NCBI RefSeq assembly: GCF_013391475.1 | Contig: NZ_JACBAZ010000002.1 | Location: 897,837 to 961,836, forward strand | Direction of reading: 5' to 3' | DNA length: 64,000 nucleotides | Origin: Oceaniferula marina | Lineage (GTDB): Bacteria > Verrucomicrobiota > Verrucomicrobiia > Verrucomicrobiales > Akkermansiaceae | In this document: in pieces, positions 1 through 8,169 of the stretch | How positions within the stretch are numbered: the first letter of the stretch is position 1 | Layout: the number at the start of each line of letters is the position of its first letter | Position numbers and translations under genes: made by a program | Notes under the pieces: model-generated | What the model saw: the letters and a program-made list of their open reading frames with translations, nothing else | Told to the model about the DNA's origin: nothing | Database searches by the model: none

Positions 1-1278
1 GAAGTGTCGCCCCGCAATGGAAGCCATGCTGCCGAGGTGACGATTTTGAAGGATTGGTTGCGCAGTCGGATGGAGTGGATCGACACCCAGTACACGGCTC
101 GACCTGAGTTCGACCGTTCTCCTGGTCAGGTAGCTCCCGGCACGGTGGTGTCCTTTGCATCGAGTGCGGCGACCATTTATTACACCTTGGATGGTTCTGA
201 TCCTCGCCTTCCGGGTGGTGATGTTTCTCCTTCAGCGATTACCGGGGTGCCGATCACCGTGGATGAAACAAGGGTGATTACCGCGCGGGCACGGTTGGGA
301 ACGGGCTTGACCTCCTGGAGTGGTCCGGTGCAGGGATTGTTTTTGGTGGGGCCGGTGGCAGATGCTTCCAATCTGGTTCTCTCGGAAGTGCATTATGCTC
401 CGCGGCCACCGTCCTCGCCGGAGGAACTGGCCGTGTCCTCGGACGCCGCGGATTTTGAGTTCATCGAATGCCGAAATATCAGTGATGTGGATACGATCGA
501 TTTGCACGGGGTTCGCTTTATCGCGGGGATTGATTTTGATTTTAGCTCCTCGGCGGTGACTTCGCTTGCTCCGGGTGAACGAGTCTTGCTCGTCAGGAGC
601 CTGGCTGCGTTTCGCGCTCGTTATGGAACCAGCTACAACGATTGTATTGCGGGTGAGTATGCATCCGATAAGTTGGACAATGCGGGTGAGCGGATCCATT
701 TGGTGAATGCCTTTGACCAAACGATTGCTGATTTTACTTACAGCGATACATTTCCATGGCCGTCTGCCGCCGGGAACCCGGGCTACTCTCTGGTGATGCG
801 TAAGGCTTCCCCTTCGCTTTCAGATTACCTCGAAGCCCGGTCCTGGAGATCGAGCGGTTGGATGGATGGTAACCCGGATGCTTCGGACAGCTCACGGCTT
901 GTTGGTTCCCCGGGGAGTGATCACGATGGTGACGGATGGATGCATTTGCTAGAGTATGTTCAAGGGACGCGGGAGGATGAGGGTTCGGATTATCCCGAAC
1001 CCTTAAGCGTGGCTGTGCAACCCTTGGAAGTGGAAGGTGTGGAGTCATCTTACCTGACAGTTACGTATGTCCGGAATCTCACTGCGGATGATGCCGAGAT
1101 GGAACTGCAGGTGAGCGAGGATCTTGTTGGGTGGAATACCGGGGAGCCTCATTTATACTTTGTCACTGAAGTGAACCAGGGAGATGGAACCTCGCGGGTG
1201 ACCTATCGCCGCCCCTCTCCACATCGTGGTGATGAGACTCCCGAGTGCTATTTCCGTTTGAGGGTTTGGATGCCCTAA
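1..1278 (+). CDS. CotH-type secreted protein, C-terminal part (5' partial)
   Basis: The frame is open from the first base, so only the C-terminal ~425 residues of a longer protein are present. The first ~25 residues (LKDWLRSRMEWID) match the end of a CotH kinase-like domain. Residues ~30-110 look like a chitobiase/hexosaminidase C-terminal domain (YYTLDGSDPR), and ~120-265 look like a lamin-tail domain (LVLSEVHY, FIECRN, LDNAGERI). The C-terminus carries a tail common in verrucomicrobial secreted proteins: an Asp-rich DHDGDGW...LLEY motif, then a strand-rich segment with QVSEDLVGW. These multidomain proteins are usually exported and surface-associated, but their substrate is generally unknown. 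The next gene, a MoxR ATPase, follows after 117 bp on the same strand. Domain assignment is by motif only. Confidence 0.75.
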   Translation, partial: EVSPRNGSHAAEVTILKDWLRSRMEWIDTQYTARPEFDRSPGQVAPGTVVSFASSAATIYYTLDGSDPRLPGGDVSPSAITGVPITVDETRVITARARLGTGLTSWSGPVQGLFLVGPVADASNLVLSEVHYAPRPPSSPEELAVSSDAADFEFIECRNISDVDTIDLHGVRFIAGIDFDFSSSAVTSLAPGERVLLVRSLAAFRARYGTSYNDCIAGEYASDKLDNAGERIHLVNAFDQTIADFTYSDTFPWPSAAGNPGYSLVMRKASPSLSDYLEARSWRSSGWMDGNPDASDSSRLVGSPGSDHDGDGWMHLLEYVQGTREDEGSDYPEPLSVAVQPLEVEGVESSYLTVTYVRNLTADDAEMELQVSEDLVGWNTGEPHLYFVTEVNQGDGTSRVTYRRPSPHRGDETPECYFRLRVWMP

Positions 1279-1395
1279 GTGCCTTGGTGCACTGCTTGCT
1301 GGGAATCATAGCATGGGGTGAGGGTCGGTGCCTTTTCTAAAATCGAAAGGGAATCGGATTGATTCGTTTCTGGATTCTGCGAATGTGGGTGGCAC

Positions 1396-2331
1396 ATGGC
1401 AGCTGATGATGTTGATGACAAATTGGATCGCTTACTCTTGCTCAGAGATCGTTTGACCACTGCGGTCCTAGGATCAGAGCGAGCTGGGAATTTATTACTT
1501 ACGGCATTGTTGGCTCGTGGGCATGCCTTGATTGAGGGGGCTCCCGGAGTGGGGAAGACCTCACTGGCGCAGACCTTGGCCAATGGCATTGGAGGAACCT
1601 TCAAGCGGATTCAGTTTACGCCTGATTTATTGCCGTCGGATATTTTGGGCTACCATTTATACAAGCAGCACAATGGAGACTTTGAATTTGTCCCCGGGCC
1701 AGTGTTCTCCAACTTGCTGCTGGCGGATGAAATCAACCGAACCTCTCCACGTGTGCAATCCGCTTTGTTGGAGTCGATGAATGAAGGTCAGGTGACGATT
1801 GATGGTTCGACCCGTGAGCTCGAGCAGCCGTTCCTCGTGGTCGCCACCCAGAACGTCACCTCATCGACAGGAACCTTCCCTCTTCCCGAACCTCAACTCG
1901 ACCGATTTTTGCTCTCCATTCCCATGGAACTGCCTGATGTGGCAACCCAGCATGCCATTTTGAATGCGCATGCCTCGGGAGAAGTCAATGGCCCTACCCG
2001 CGATCCCTTGCTGGAACCCGAGGATATTATGCTGCTGCAGAAAATGAGCTCCGAGGTTCCGATCGCGCCAACGCTCAATGAATACATCATTAGTTTGTGT
2101 GAGTCTGTCCGTAGGTCAGCCGGAGGCAAGCACACGGTATCGGTGAGGGCCTCCTTGTCATTGATGCGTGCCGCCCAGGCGGCAGCTTATCTCGACCGAC
2201 AAAGCGTGGTCCACCCGGATCATGTTCAGGATGTTTTCAGTCACGTGATGCGTCACCGGTTGTTGCCGGACGATGGCTCGTCTCCAGAGCCGATCCTGGA
2301 ATCCGCTCTGAAAGAGACACCCGTGCCTTAG
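1396..2331 (+). CDS. MoxR family AAA+ ATPase (orphan copy)
   Basis: A 311-residue AAA+ ATPase of the MoxR group, which are chaperone-like ATPases that act with VWA-domain partners. Walker A is GAPGVGKT at residues 48-55 and Walker B is LLLADE at 107-112, followed by the family block INRTSPRVQSALLE and the sensor region ATQNV. The C-terminal lid has the usual arrangement (SVRASLSLMRAAQAAAYL). It has no DUF58 or VWA gene beside it, unlike the second MoxR at 23.9 kb. The next gene is convergent, and only the CotH-type gene lies upstream. The start is the ATG that gives the normal MoxR length. No strong Shine-Dalgarno sequence precedes it, and that is true of most genes here. Confidence 0.9.
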   Translation: MAADDVDDKLDRLLLLRDRLTTAVLGSERAGNLLLTALLARGHALIEGAPGVGKTSLAQTLANGIGGTFKRIQFTPDLLPSDILGYHLYKQHNGDFEFVPGPVFSNLLLADEINRTSPRVQSALLESMNEGQVTIDGSTRELEQPFLVVATQNVTSSTGTFPLPEPQLDRFLLSIPMELPDVATQHAILNAHASGEVNGPTRDPLLEPEDIMLLQKMSSEVPIAPTLNEYIISLCESVRRSAGGKHTVSVRASLSLMRAAQAAAYLDRQSVVHPDHVQDVFSHVMRHRLLPDDGSSPEPILESALKETPVP

Positions 2332-2375
2332 CCTGAATCGAGCCCCCGGCTATCAATAAAATCCAACAGCCGGTA

Positions 2376-2397
2376 GGAGGATTGGCCTCAATCCTCC
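2376..2397. repeat. Palindromic intergenic repeat, copy 1
   Basis: A perfect hairpin: GGAGGATTG, loop GCCT, CAATCCTCC, preceded by GGTA. It lies between the convergent MoxR and Dps genes. The same unit recurs at 6682-6703 and 15993-16014. It lacks a T-run, so it is more REP-like than a classical terminator, though it could still stop or stabilise transcripts. Confidence 0.8.
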
Positions 2398-2459
2398 GCC
2401 CGTTGGCTCAATTCCACGTTTTTGACGGGGGTAAAAAGTGCCGATTGTGAGGGTTCTCT

Positions 2460-2912
2460 TTATCCCTCCAGGAAGCTTTTGAGCATCCAGATAGTTTTTT
2501 CGTGGACTTGGATACGTGAGATCGCCAGGTCTTCGGATTCGCTGTCTTCGTTTTCGCCTGCAAGGTCTCTGGCTTTGCGTAAGCCATCGACGACGATCCC
2601 ATTGGCGTTTGCCAGATGGTCGACCATGCTGTTGGCATCGGTGTCTTCAGGGATTTCTTGGATGCTGGATTGGCCAGCAAGATTGGCGAGTCCTCCGGGC
2701 GCGAGCGAACCGAGTGCCCGGATACGTTCTGCGATTTCATCGATGGCGGTGAAGAGCTCGGTGTATTGCTCTTCGAATGCGGTGTGCAGGGCAAAGAAGC
2801 CCGGGCCGCGAACATTCCAATGGCAGAGGTGCGTTTGCCCGAGCAGGGCATAACAGTCGGCAACAACTTGACGCAGGGCATCGACAACGGGTGTGGTTTC
2901 AGTATGGGTCAT
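2460..2912 (-). CDS. dps: Dps/ferritin-like DNA-protection protein
   Basis: A 150-residue Dps-family protein that would oxidise and store iron in a 12-mer and protect DNA during oxidative or starvation stress. The ferroxidase residues are visible with Dps spacing: H31 (in HWNVRG), H43, E47 at the position often held by Asp, D58 and E62 (DEIAERI). The segment around the second His (FFALHTAFEEQY) is typical. Length is slightly below that of E. coli Dps because there is no long basic N-terminal tail, so direct DNA binding may be weak. It is transcribed alone and is convergent with the MoxR gene. Confidence 0.92.
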   Translation of the reverse strand: MTHTETTPVVDALRQVVADCYALLGQTHLCHWNVRGPGFFALHTAFEEQYTELFTAIDEIAERIRALGSLAPGGLANLAGQSSIQEIPEDTDANSMVDHLANANGIVVDGLRKARDLAGENEDSESEDLAISRIQVHEKTIWMLKSFLEG

Positions 2913-3003
2913 GATTTTAATAAGTTAGGGCATGAAAGATTACGTCCTAAACGCACGAATGCAAGTTGGCTGGGGTGAAATATTGGGGAGCTTCGGGGCG
3001 GGG

Positions 3004-3912
3004 TTATTTTGAGTAAATTAAGGGTTCGAGTTGTTTTACCTCGGCTGCCGCTTGGTCCAAAGTGTTTTTCATCGGAACGCCGGGACGTTTGGGTTTGGTT
3101 TCGAAGTGGATGGCATTACGCCAGAGGGTCATCCGTTTTTGGACTGCCTTGAGCTGTTGTTTGTCGAGGAGTTGATTCGGAGAGTGAAGCTTGGCCGATT
3201 CAGGGTCTCCGAAATAGCGGATCAAAGATTGGGTCATCAGCCAGTGTCCTTGGCCGTTGGGGTGGACTCGGTCATGCTGTACAGTAAACTTCGGGGCGGC
3301 TTTCTTTTTGCTTTCGATGGTTTGTTGCATCTCGCTGTGAAGATCACAGACCAGCCAACCATGAGAGCGTTGTGCGACTAGCCACTGGGAGTATTTGGTG
3401 AGGACCTCATTGTAGTTGAATCCGGATTTGCCGTGGTTATCGAAATACGGTGGGGTGATATGGATGATTTCCGATTGATGTTTTTTTGCCTCTGCGTGTA
3501 ACTTTTTCTGTCCTTCCTGATAGGCATTGAAGCGTGCTTCGTTGAATGGTTGATAAATGCCGCAGTTCATGCCGTAGCAGGCGAGGATAAGGTCAGGTTT
3601 GGCTTTGGCCAGAACACGTCCGAGTCGTTCGTGTAGGTCGGGGCGGGGGAAACGTCCACCGGCATGGCCCTCTTCGCTGAGGCCGGAAACGGTTTCGCTG
3701 GCGACTCCGGCGTTGATCACCTTGTAGCGTCGGTCCGGAAACTGACGGACAAGCCAAGCATCAAAGAAAGTGACATAGTTTCCGGCCTGCGTGATACTGT
3801 CACCGAGTATGAGAAGAGTACGGGGCTTTTCCAACAAGGACTCCTTGGCCTGTGAAGGGAGAAGAATGCTCAGAGCCAGAAGGGGAACGAGAAAACGTTT
3901 GAGGAATGGCAT
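3004..3912 (-). CDS. SGNH/GDSL-type hydrolase, exported
   Basis: A 302-residue protein with an N-terminal signal peptide (MPFLKRFLVPLLALSILLPSQA). The block I motif ILGDSITQAG supplies the catalytic Ser. Block III-like residues (CYGMNCG) and the C-terminal Asp/His pair in DRVHPNGQGH complete an SGNH esterase/lipase signature. Such enzymes remove acyl groups, often acetyl, from polysaccharides. It lies 35 bp downstream of the sulfatase-GH43 gene on the same strand, so the two are probably co-transcribed and act on the same glycan. I chose the ATG at 3912 over the TTG one codon upstream. Confidence 0.85.
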   Translation of the reverse strand: MPFLKRFLVPLLALSILLPSQAKESLLEKPRTLLILGDSITQAGNYVTFFDAWLVRQFPDRRYKVINAGVASETVSGLSEEGHAGGRFPRPDLHERLGRVLAKAKPDLILACYGMNCGIYQPFNEARFNAYQEGQKKLHAEAKKHQSEIIHITPPYFDNHGKSGFNYNEVLTKYSQWLVAQRSHGWLVCDLHSEMQQTIESKKKAAPKFTVQHDRVHPNGQGHWLMTQSLIRYFGDPESAKLHSPNQLLDKQQLKAVQKRMTLWRNAIHFETKPKRPGVPMKNTLDQAAAEVKQLEPLIYSK

Positions 3913-3947
3913 CAATTTAAAAGTGTTAGCTTTGGTGTGTTGGCGGG

Positions 3948-6458
3948 TTAGTTCTGCTCCATTGGGATGGTGAAGATGCCGGTTTCGTTGCCTTTGCGGT
4001 AGCTGGAGATGAAGACCTCGGGTTGGTCGCTTGCTCCAATGTAGACGTTCGGGCGTTCCATCCGCTTGCCTTTGAAGGTCGATCCATCGGCAGATTTGAA
4101 GGCTTTGGGGGCGAAGTGGAATTGTTTTGCTTTTTGCCAGTGGATGCCGTCGGTGGAGGTGATCATGCCGAAGTAGGTGTGGGCGTGGAAATTGGCATAG
4201 TAGCGTTGGCGTGTGCGGTCGAACCAGATCGAGGCATCCTCGGTGTCGAAGTCTGAGATAGCGAGCTGGGGTTGGATCGTGAACGGGCCTTCGGGTTTGT
4301 CGGAGAGGGCGATGCCCTGAACGCGCTGGCCTCCTTTTTTCGGGAATTTGTCTCCCTTGATCAGCATCAGGAACGATCCGTCTGGTTTTTGGGTGACTGC
4401 CGGGTTGACGGTAATTTCGTGCACCGGGGGCTTGGGTTCGACACAGGGGTGGTCGAACCGTATCCAGGGGCCGTTTAAGGAATCGGCCACGGCGACGCCG
4501 CAGCGTTGGTTGTAACGCAGGGTGCGCCAGTTTGGGTGGCTGTATCCTTTTTTCGCGGTGGCGACGAGTGCCTCGTTGTTGAGTCCGGCGTTGGTGGAAA
4601 TGTAGTAAAGGTAATACTTGCCGTTGAATCGTTTGATTTTCGGATTGTGGGCGGTGATTTCATCCCAGTGCTTGCCTCCCCGTCCCTTGAGGGCGGTGTA
4701 TTGATAGGTCCAGGGACCACTGGCTGTGGGGGCTTTGGCCACGGCGACTTCGGAGTGGGTCAGCCAGGCGTAGAATGAGATGCTTTTCGGCCAGCGGGAG
4801 TAGAAGAGATAATAGTGGTTATCTTGACCTTTGATGATGGATCCTCCCCAGTTGAACCAGTCTTTACTGACAAAGTGGTTGTCCTTGCTGTAGGGTTTGA
4901 GCTTCGGTTGATAGGTGTCGGTCGTTACGGCTTTGCTTGTTGTTGTGCTGCCGGGGATGCGAGGTTTGACGGGGGAACCATCAGCTGTGGACACGGGGTA
5001 GGACGCTTGACGTTGGTCGAGCTCAGAGATCATGGCTGCGGCCATGGACTTCAGTCGTTCTGGCGATTGTTTGGCGAGGTTGCTTTTTTCGTAGGGGTCG
5101 CTGTTTAGGTGATAGAGCTCCCATTGTTTGTCTGGAGCGGCGGTGTAGTTGTAGATGACCTTCCAGCCGTCCCTGAGGTAGGTGCTGAACATGCTGTTGG
5201 TGTGACCGTGGGGGAAATGGACGAGAAACTCTTGTGGTCGTTTGGCGTCCTTGCCGGTGAAGTAGGGTGAGATGTCGAATCCGTCGAGCGTGTCGGGTTT
5301 GGGATGTTTGGCCCCGGCAATATTGAGGATGGTGGGTAACATGTCGGTGCAGGTAACCAATGCATTTTCCTTCGAGTTCTGAGGAATGGAGAGTTGTTTT
5401 TGAAATTGATTGTTAGGGTTGGGTTTTGCCCAGGCCACGATCAGGGGGACACGGGTGCCTCCTTCGTGGCGCGTTCCTTTTTTACCTCGCAGGGGGGAAC
5501 TACCCATCGGGTTGGCACTGCCATTGTCCGAATAGAAGATCACCAAGGTGTCTTCTGCGACTCCCAGTTCTTCGAGTTTTTGCAGCATGTCGCCGAGCGA
5601 TTTGTCCATGCCCTCGACGAGGGTGGCAAAAGCAAGGCTGTAACCTCTCAGATTTGGATAGTTTTTCGTGAAGCGTTTGTCCGGATAGAGGAAGGGAGCG
5701 TGAACCGCGTAGTGGCTCATGTAGGCAAAAAACGGCTTTTTCTCTCCGACCGCTTTTTCGATCGCCGCATTCATTTCCAAGGTGATGGCTTCGGTTAGGA
5801 AGGTGTCGGTTCCGTGGTATTTTTCGAGTCCGGGCACATCCCAGTCGTGTCCCCCATTGCGGTGGGCGGCGGAGTAATGGTTGCTGCCGTAGTAGCTGCC
5901 TGGCCCGCCGCCGCCGAAGCCGGCGATATTGACATCGAAGCCGAGATGGGTCGGGTCACCATTCGGTGTGTCATCGGGGCCGAAGTGGGCTTTACCGGCG
6001 AAGAGTGTGGCATAACCGGCCTTCTTTAGAATGGCGGGTAGCGTCGGTGTGTTGTCGGGGACTCCTTTGACGGCCCACTCCGGGTTGCGTATGGTTTTGG
6101 TTTTGACCGGGCCAGGCTGGGAGCGGTGAGTTTTTGGGTGAGTCCATTGGGTGACCTTGTGTCGAGGGGCATCCAGACCTGTCATCAGGCTGACCCGGGT
6201 CGGTGAACAGACCGAATAAGCGTGGGCTTGGGTGAAGAGGCGGCCTTGTTTTGCCAGTTGCTCCATATTGGGCGTGCGGTAAAGGCGGTTGAGCTTGGAG
6301 ATGACCTGCGCATTGTGTTGATCCTGAATAAAGGAGACCGAGGTGTCCTGGGTGCCCATGTCGTCGACTAAGAAAAACAGAATGTTAGGGTGTTTGCTGT
6401 TTTGGCTGAACCCGGTGGCGGAGGCAAACAAGAATACGATGGTAGCGAGGCGGAACAT
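3948..6458 (-). CDS. Sulfatase fused to a GH43-like beta-propeller domain
   Basis: An 836-residue exported protein with a signal peptide (MFRLATIVFLFASATGFS). Residues ~24-500 form an S1-type sulfatase: a metal-binding DD at 32-33, and the formylglycine motif C84-S-P-T-R88 that becomes the catalytic aldehyde. Residues ~525-836 are a separate module with repeated propeller-like blades (NWGGSIIKGQDNHYYLFYSRW, HNPKIKRFNGKYYLYY) resembling glycoside hydrolase family 43/117-type folds. A single chain could therefore remove sulfate and cleave or bind the same sugar. The downstream GDSL hydrolase suggests concerted removal of sulfate and acyl decorations. The exact glycosidase family and substrate are not determinable by eye. 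Confidence 0.85.
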   Translation of the reverse strand: MFRLATIVFLFASATGFSQNSKHPNILFFLVDDMGTQDTSVSFIQDQHNAQVISKLNRLYRTPNMEQLAKQGRLFTQAHAYSVCSPTRVSLMTGLDAPRHKVTQWTHPKTHRSQPGPVKTKTIRNPEWAVKGVPDNTPTLPAILKKAGYATLFAGKAHFGPDDTPNGDPTHLGFDVNIAGFGGGGPGSYYGSNHYSAAHRNGGHDWDVPGLEKYHGTDTFLTEAITLEMNAAIEKAVGEKKPFFAYMSHYAVHAPFLYPDKRFTKNYPNLRGYSLAFATLVEGMDKSLGDMLQKLEELGVAEDTLVIFYSDNGSANPMGSSPLRGKKGTRHEGGTRVPLIVAWAKPNPNNQFQKQLSIPQNSKENALVTCTDMLPTILNIAGAKHPKPDTLDGFDISPYFTGKDAKRPQEFLVHFPHGHTNSMFSTYLRDGWKVIYNYTAAPDKQWELYHLNSDPYEKSNLAKQSPERLKSMAAAMISELDQRQASYPVSTADGSPVKPRIPGSTTTSKAVTTDTYQPKLKPYSKDNHFVSKDWFNWGGSIIKGQDNHYYLFYSRWPKSISFYAWLTHSEVAVAKAPTASGPWTYQYTALKGRGGKHWDEITAHNPKIKRFNGKYYLYYISTNAGLNNEALVATAKKGYSHPNWRTLRYNQRCGVAVADSLNGPWIRFDHPCVEPKPPVHEITVNPAVTQKPDGSFLMLIKGDKFPKKGGQRVQGIALSDKPEGPFTIQPQLAISDFDTEDASIWFDRTRQRYYANFHAHTYFGMITSTDGIHWQKAKQFHFAPKAFKSADGSTFKGKRMERPNVYIGASDQPEVFISSYRKGNETGIFTIPMEQN

Positions 6459-6681
6459 GGAATCAATCGTGGGCTGAGGTGAAAGAATGGAGGTAAAAGA
6501 AGGATGGGATGTTGGAGTGCGGCTCCGTTAGAAAACATGGCCGATGAAATGACAATGAACAGCAAGAAAACGTGCATTGAATGCTGCAGCTACGTTGAGA
6601 GATGCAGCCTTGTTTCAAGCGATGACTCGAATAGCCTGACGGGCGACCCTTGTTGAGGGGCTGTGAAAGGGTGGCCTTGAC

Positions 6682-6703
6682 GGAGGATTGAGGCCAATCC
6701 TCC
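6682..6703. repeat. Palindromic intergenic repeat, copy 2
   Basis: Same hairpin as at 2376 but in the opposite orientation: GGAGGATTG, loop AGGC, CAATCCTCC. On the minus strand it is preceded by GGTAGG, the same context as the other copies. It is followed by a related GTAGG hairpin, giving a doublet like REP/BIME arrangements. Confidence 0.8.
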
Positions 6704-6726
6704 CTACCGATGGCTTCGCGCTTAGC

Positions 6727-6748
6727 GATGGGGGTAGGTCTGACGTGC
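6727..6748. repeat. GTAGG/CCTAC hairpin related to the palindromic repeats
   Basis: The sequence reads GTAGG, about 11 bases, then CCCTAC. On the minus strand it begins GTAGGGCG, the same opening as the hairpin near 60473. It is probably another member of the intergenic repeat family, although only one copy of this exact version is in the window. Confidence 0.45.
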
Positions 6749-6764
6749 GCCCTACGTATCTGCC

Positions 6765-8003
6765 TCAGCGATGGTAGATCATGATTTTGACACCTTCCTG
6801 TCGGAGGTTGGTATCGAAGGCTTCCTGGATTTGTTCGAGTGGGAACTTGTGCGTGATCAGGCTTTCCATCGGCAGGCCGATGCGTTCGGCTCTCTGTAGG
6901 AAGTGGTAAGCATTTGGGTAATCGGTGCTGTTATAGACCCAGGAGCCGATGAGCGAAATTTCCTTTTTACAGATATCCTCATGTGGGTTGATGCTGGCTT
7001 CTCCGCCGTCGACAAAGTGGCCGATTTCGATGACGGTGCCGCCGCGGCGCACCATTTTGAAGATATTGGCAAAGGCGATGGGGACTCCCGTGACTTGGAA
7101 CCCGAAGTGCACACCCACGCCTTTGGTGAGATCGCCAACCGCTTCGGCTACGGCATTGGCATCTGGGTAGTCTTTGTAATTGATGACGTGATCAGCGCCA
7201 AAGGATTTGGCCATTTCCAGGCGGTCGTTGTTTCCGTCCAGCGCAATGATGTTGTTGATACCGTGAGTGCGGAGCACGGCGATCATGAGGAGTCCGATCG
7301 GTCCGCAACCTTGCACCAGGATTCGACTGCGGAAGTTGAGTCGGCTGCTGCTTTGTTTCGCCCGGTCGAGAGCATGGCAAACCACGGCCGCCGGTTCAAT
7401 CAGGGTGCGGAGTTCCAAGCTCATTTCGTTGACGACAAAGAAAGTCGAGCCCGGGCGGATGATCAGGTATTCACCGAAGTAGCCGTTGAAGTGGTTGTCC
7501 GGGCTGTCTGGGAGCAATCCGTAGATTTGGAGGTCGTCACAGAGGTTCGCACGCAGAGGGTTGTATTTGGCAATCATACAGTGCTGGGAGGTCTCCATGA
7601 TGCTGGTGACGATTTTATCTCCCGCCTGAACCGGTTTGCCGACCGAGTCCATGGTGATGTTTTTTCCGACTTGAACGACTTCACCCGTTCCTTCGTGACC
7701 GAGCACAACGGGGGTGAGGTCGAAGGGGTCGTGGTTGTAGCAATGGATATCGGTGCCGCAGATGCCGCAGGCCTCAACCTTGACCAGGATTTCGTCGTCT
7801 CGGATCTCCCGTAGAGGAAATTCCTTGATGCTGAGGGTCTCCTTGGCTTCGAGCACGGCAGCTCGGCCTGAGTTGGGGAGCTTACCGATGGAGGTAGATG
7901 GAACGGTTTGCTGCTGAGCCTTCGGGGCGTTTGGCAGGCTTCGCTTATTGAACGCGTCTTCTACTACGGAGCGGATCAGCTCATTGTCGATCGGTGCAGA
8001 CAT
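6765..8003 (-). CDS. Zinc-dependent alcohol dehydrogenase (MDR) with N-terminal extension
   Basis: A 412-residue medium-chain dehydrogenase/reductase. The catalytic-zinc region is ACGICGTD (C79) and GHEG (H103, E104), and the cofactor motif is VQGCGPIGL. The structural-zinc lobe lacks the usual four closely spaced cysteines. The ATG at 8003 gives the protein MSAPIDNELIRSVVED and so on; upstream codons in the open frame do not look coding. The first ~20 residues form an amphipathic helix (I5, L9, I10, V13, V14, A17, F18 on one face), followed by a ~25-residue Pro/Gln/Ser linker before the catalytic domain. That design is characteristic of cargo proteins of bacterial microcompartments. The substrate is unknown. 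The gene is divergent from the L,D-transpeptidase gene. Confidence 0.88.
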   Translation of the reverse strand: MSAPIDNELIRSVVEDAFNKRSLPNAPKAQQQTVPSTSIGKLPNSGRAAVLEAKETLSIKEFPLREIRDDEILVKVEACGICGTDIHCYNHDPFDLTPVVLGHEGTGEVVQVGKNITMDSVGKPVQAGDKIVTSIMETSQHCMIAKYNPLRANLCDDLQIYGLLPDSPDNHFNGYFGEYLIIRPGSTFFVVNEMSLELRTLIEPAAVVCHALDRAKQSSSRLNFRSRILVQGCGPIGLLMIAVLRTHGINNIIALDGNNDRLEMAKSFGADHVINYKDYPDANAVAEAVGDLTKGVGVHFGFQVTGVPIAFANIFKMVRRGGTVIEIGHFVDGGEASINPHEDICKKEISLIGSWVYNSTDYPNAYHFLQRAERIGLPMESLITHKFPLEQIQEAFDTNLRQEGVKIMIYHR

Positions 8004-8169
8004 GAGGCGCACCCTAAGATGGGGGTAGAGAAAACTCAATCCTTTATTTGGCAAAATCTTTACAAATTTGGGAATATCTTTGTTTTTGCGGCGGCTCTGG
8101 ATGACATGGAGTATGATTGTGTTGCTTGTTTTTTGTCTTATTCTGGCATCTATGTGTGTAACATCATGG

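Larger units (their letters stand above)
6459..6764. other. Intergenic region with repeat elements
   Basis: About 306 bp between the sulfatase start and the end of the alcohol dehydrogenase gene. It holds palindromic repeat copy 2 (6682-6703) and directly beside it a second imperfect hairpin around 6727-6748 (GTAGG ... CCTAC). I see no tRNA-like structure or plausible gene in the remainder. The sulfatase promoter probably lies in the 6459-6600 part. Confidence 0.6.
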
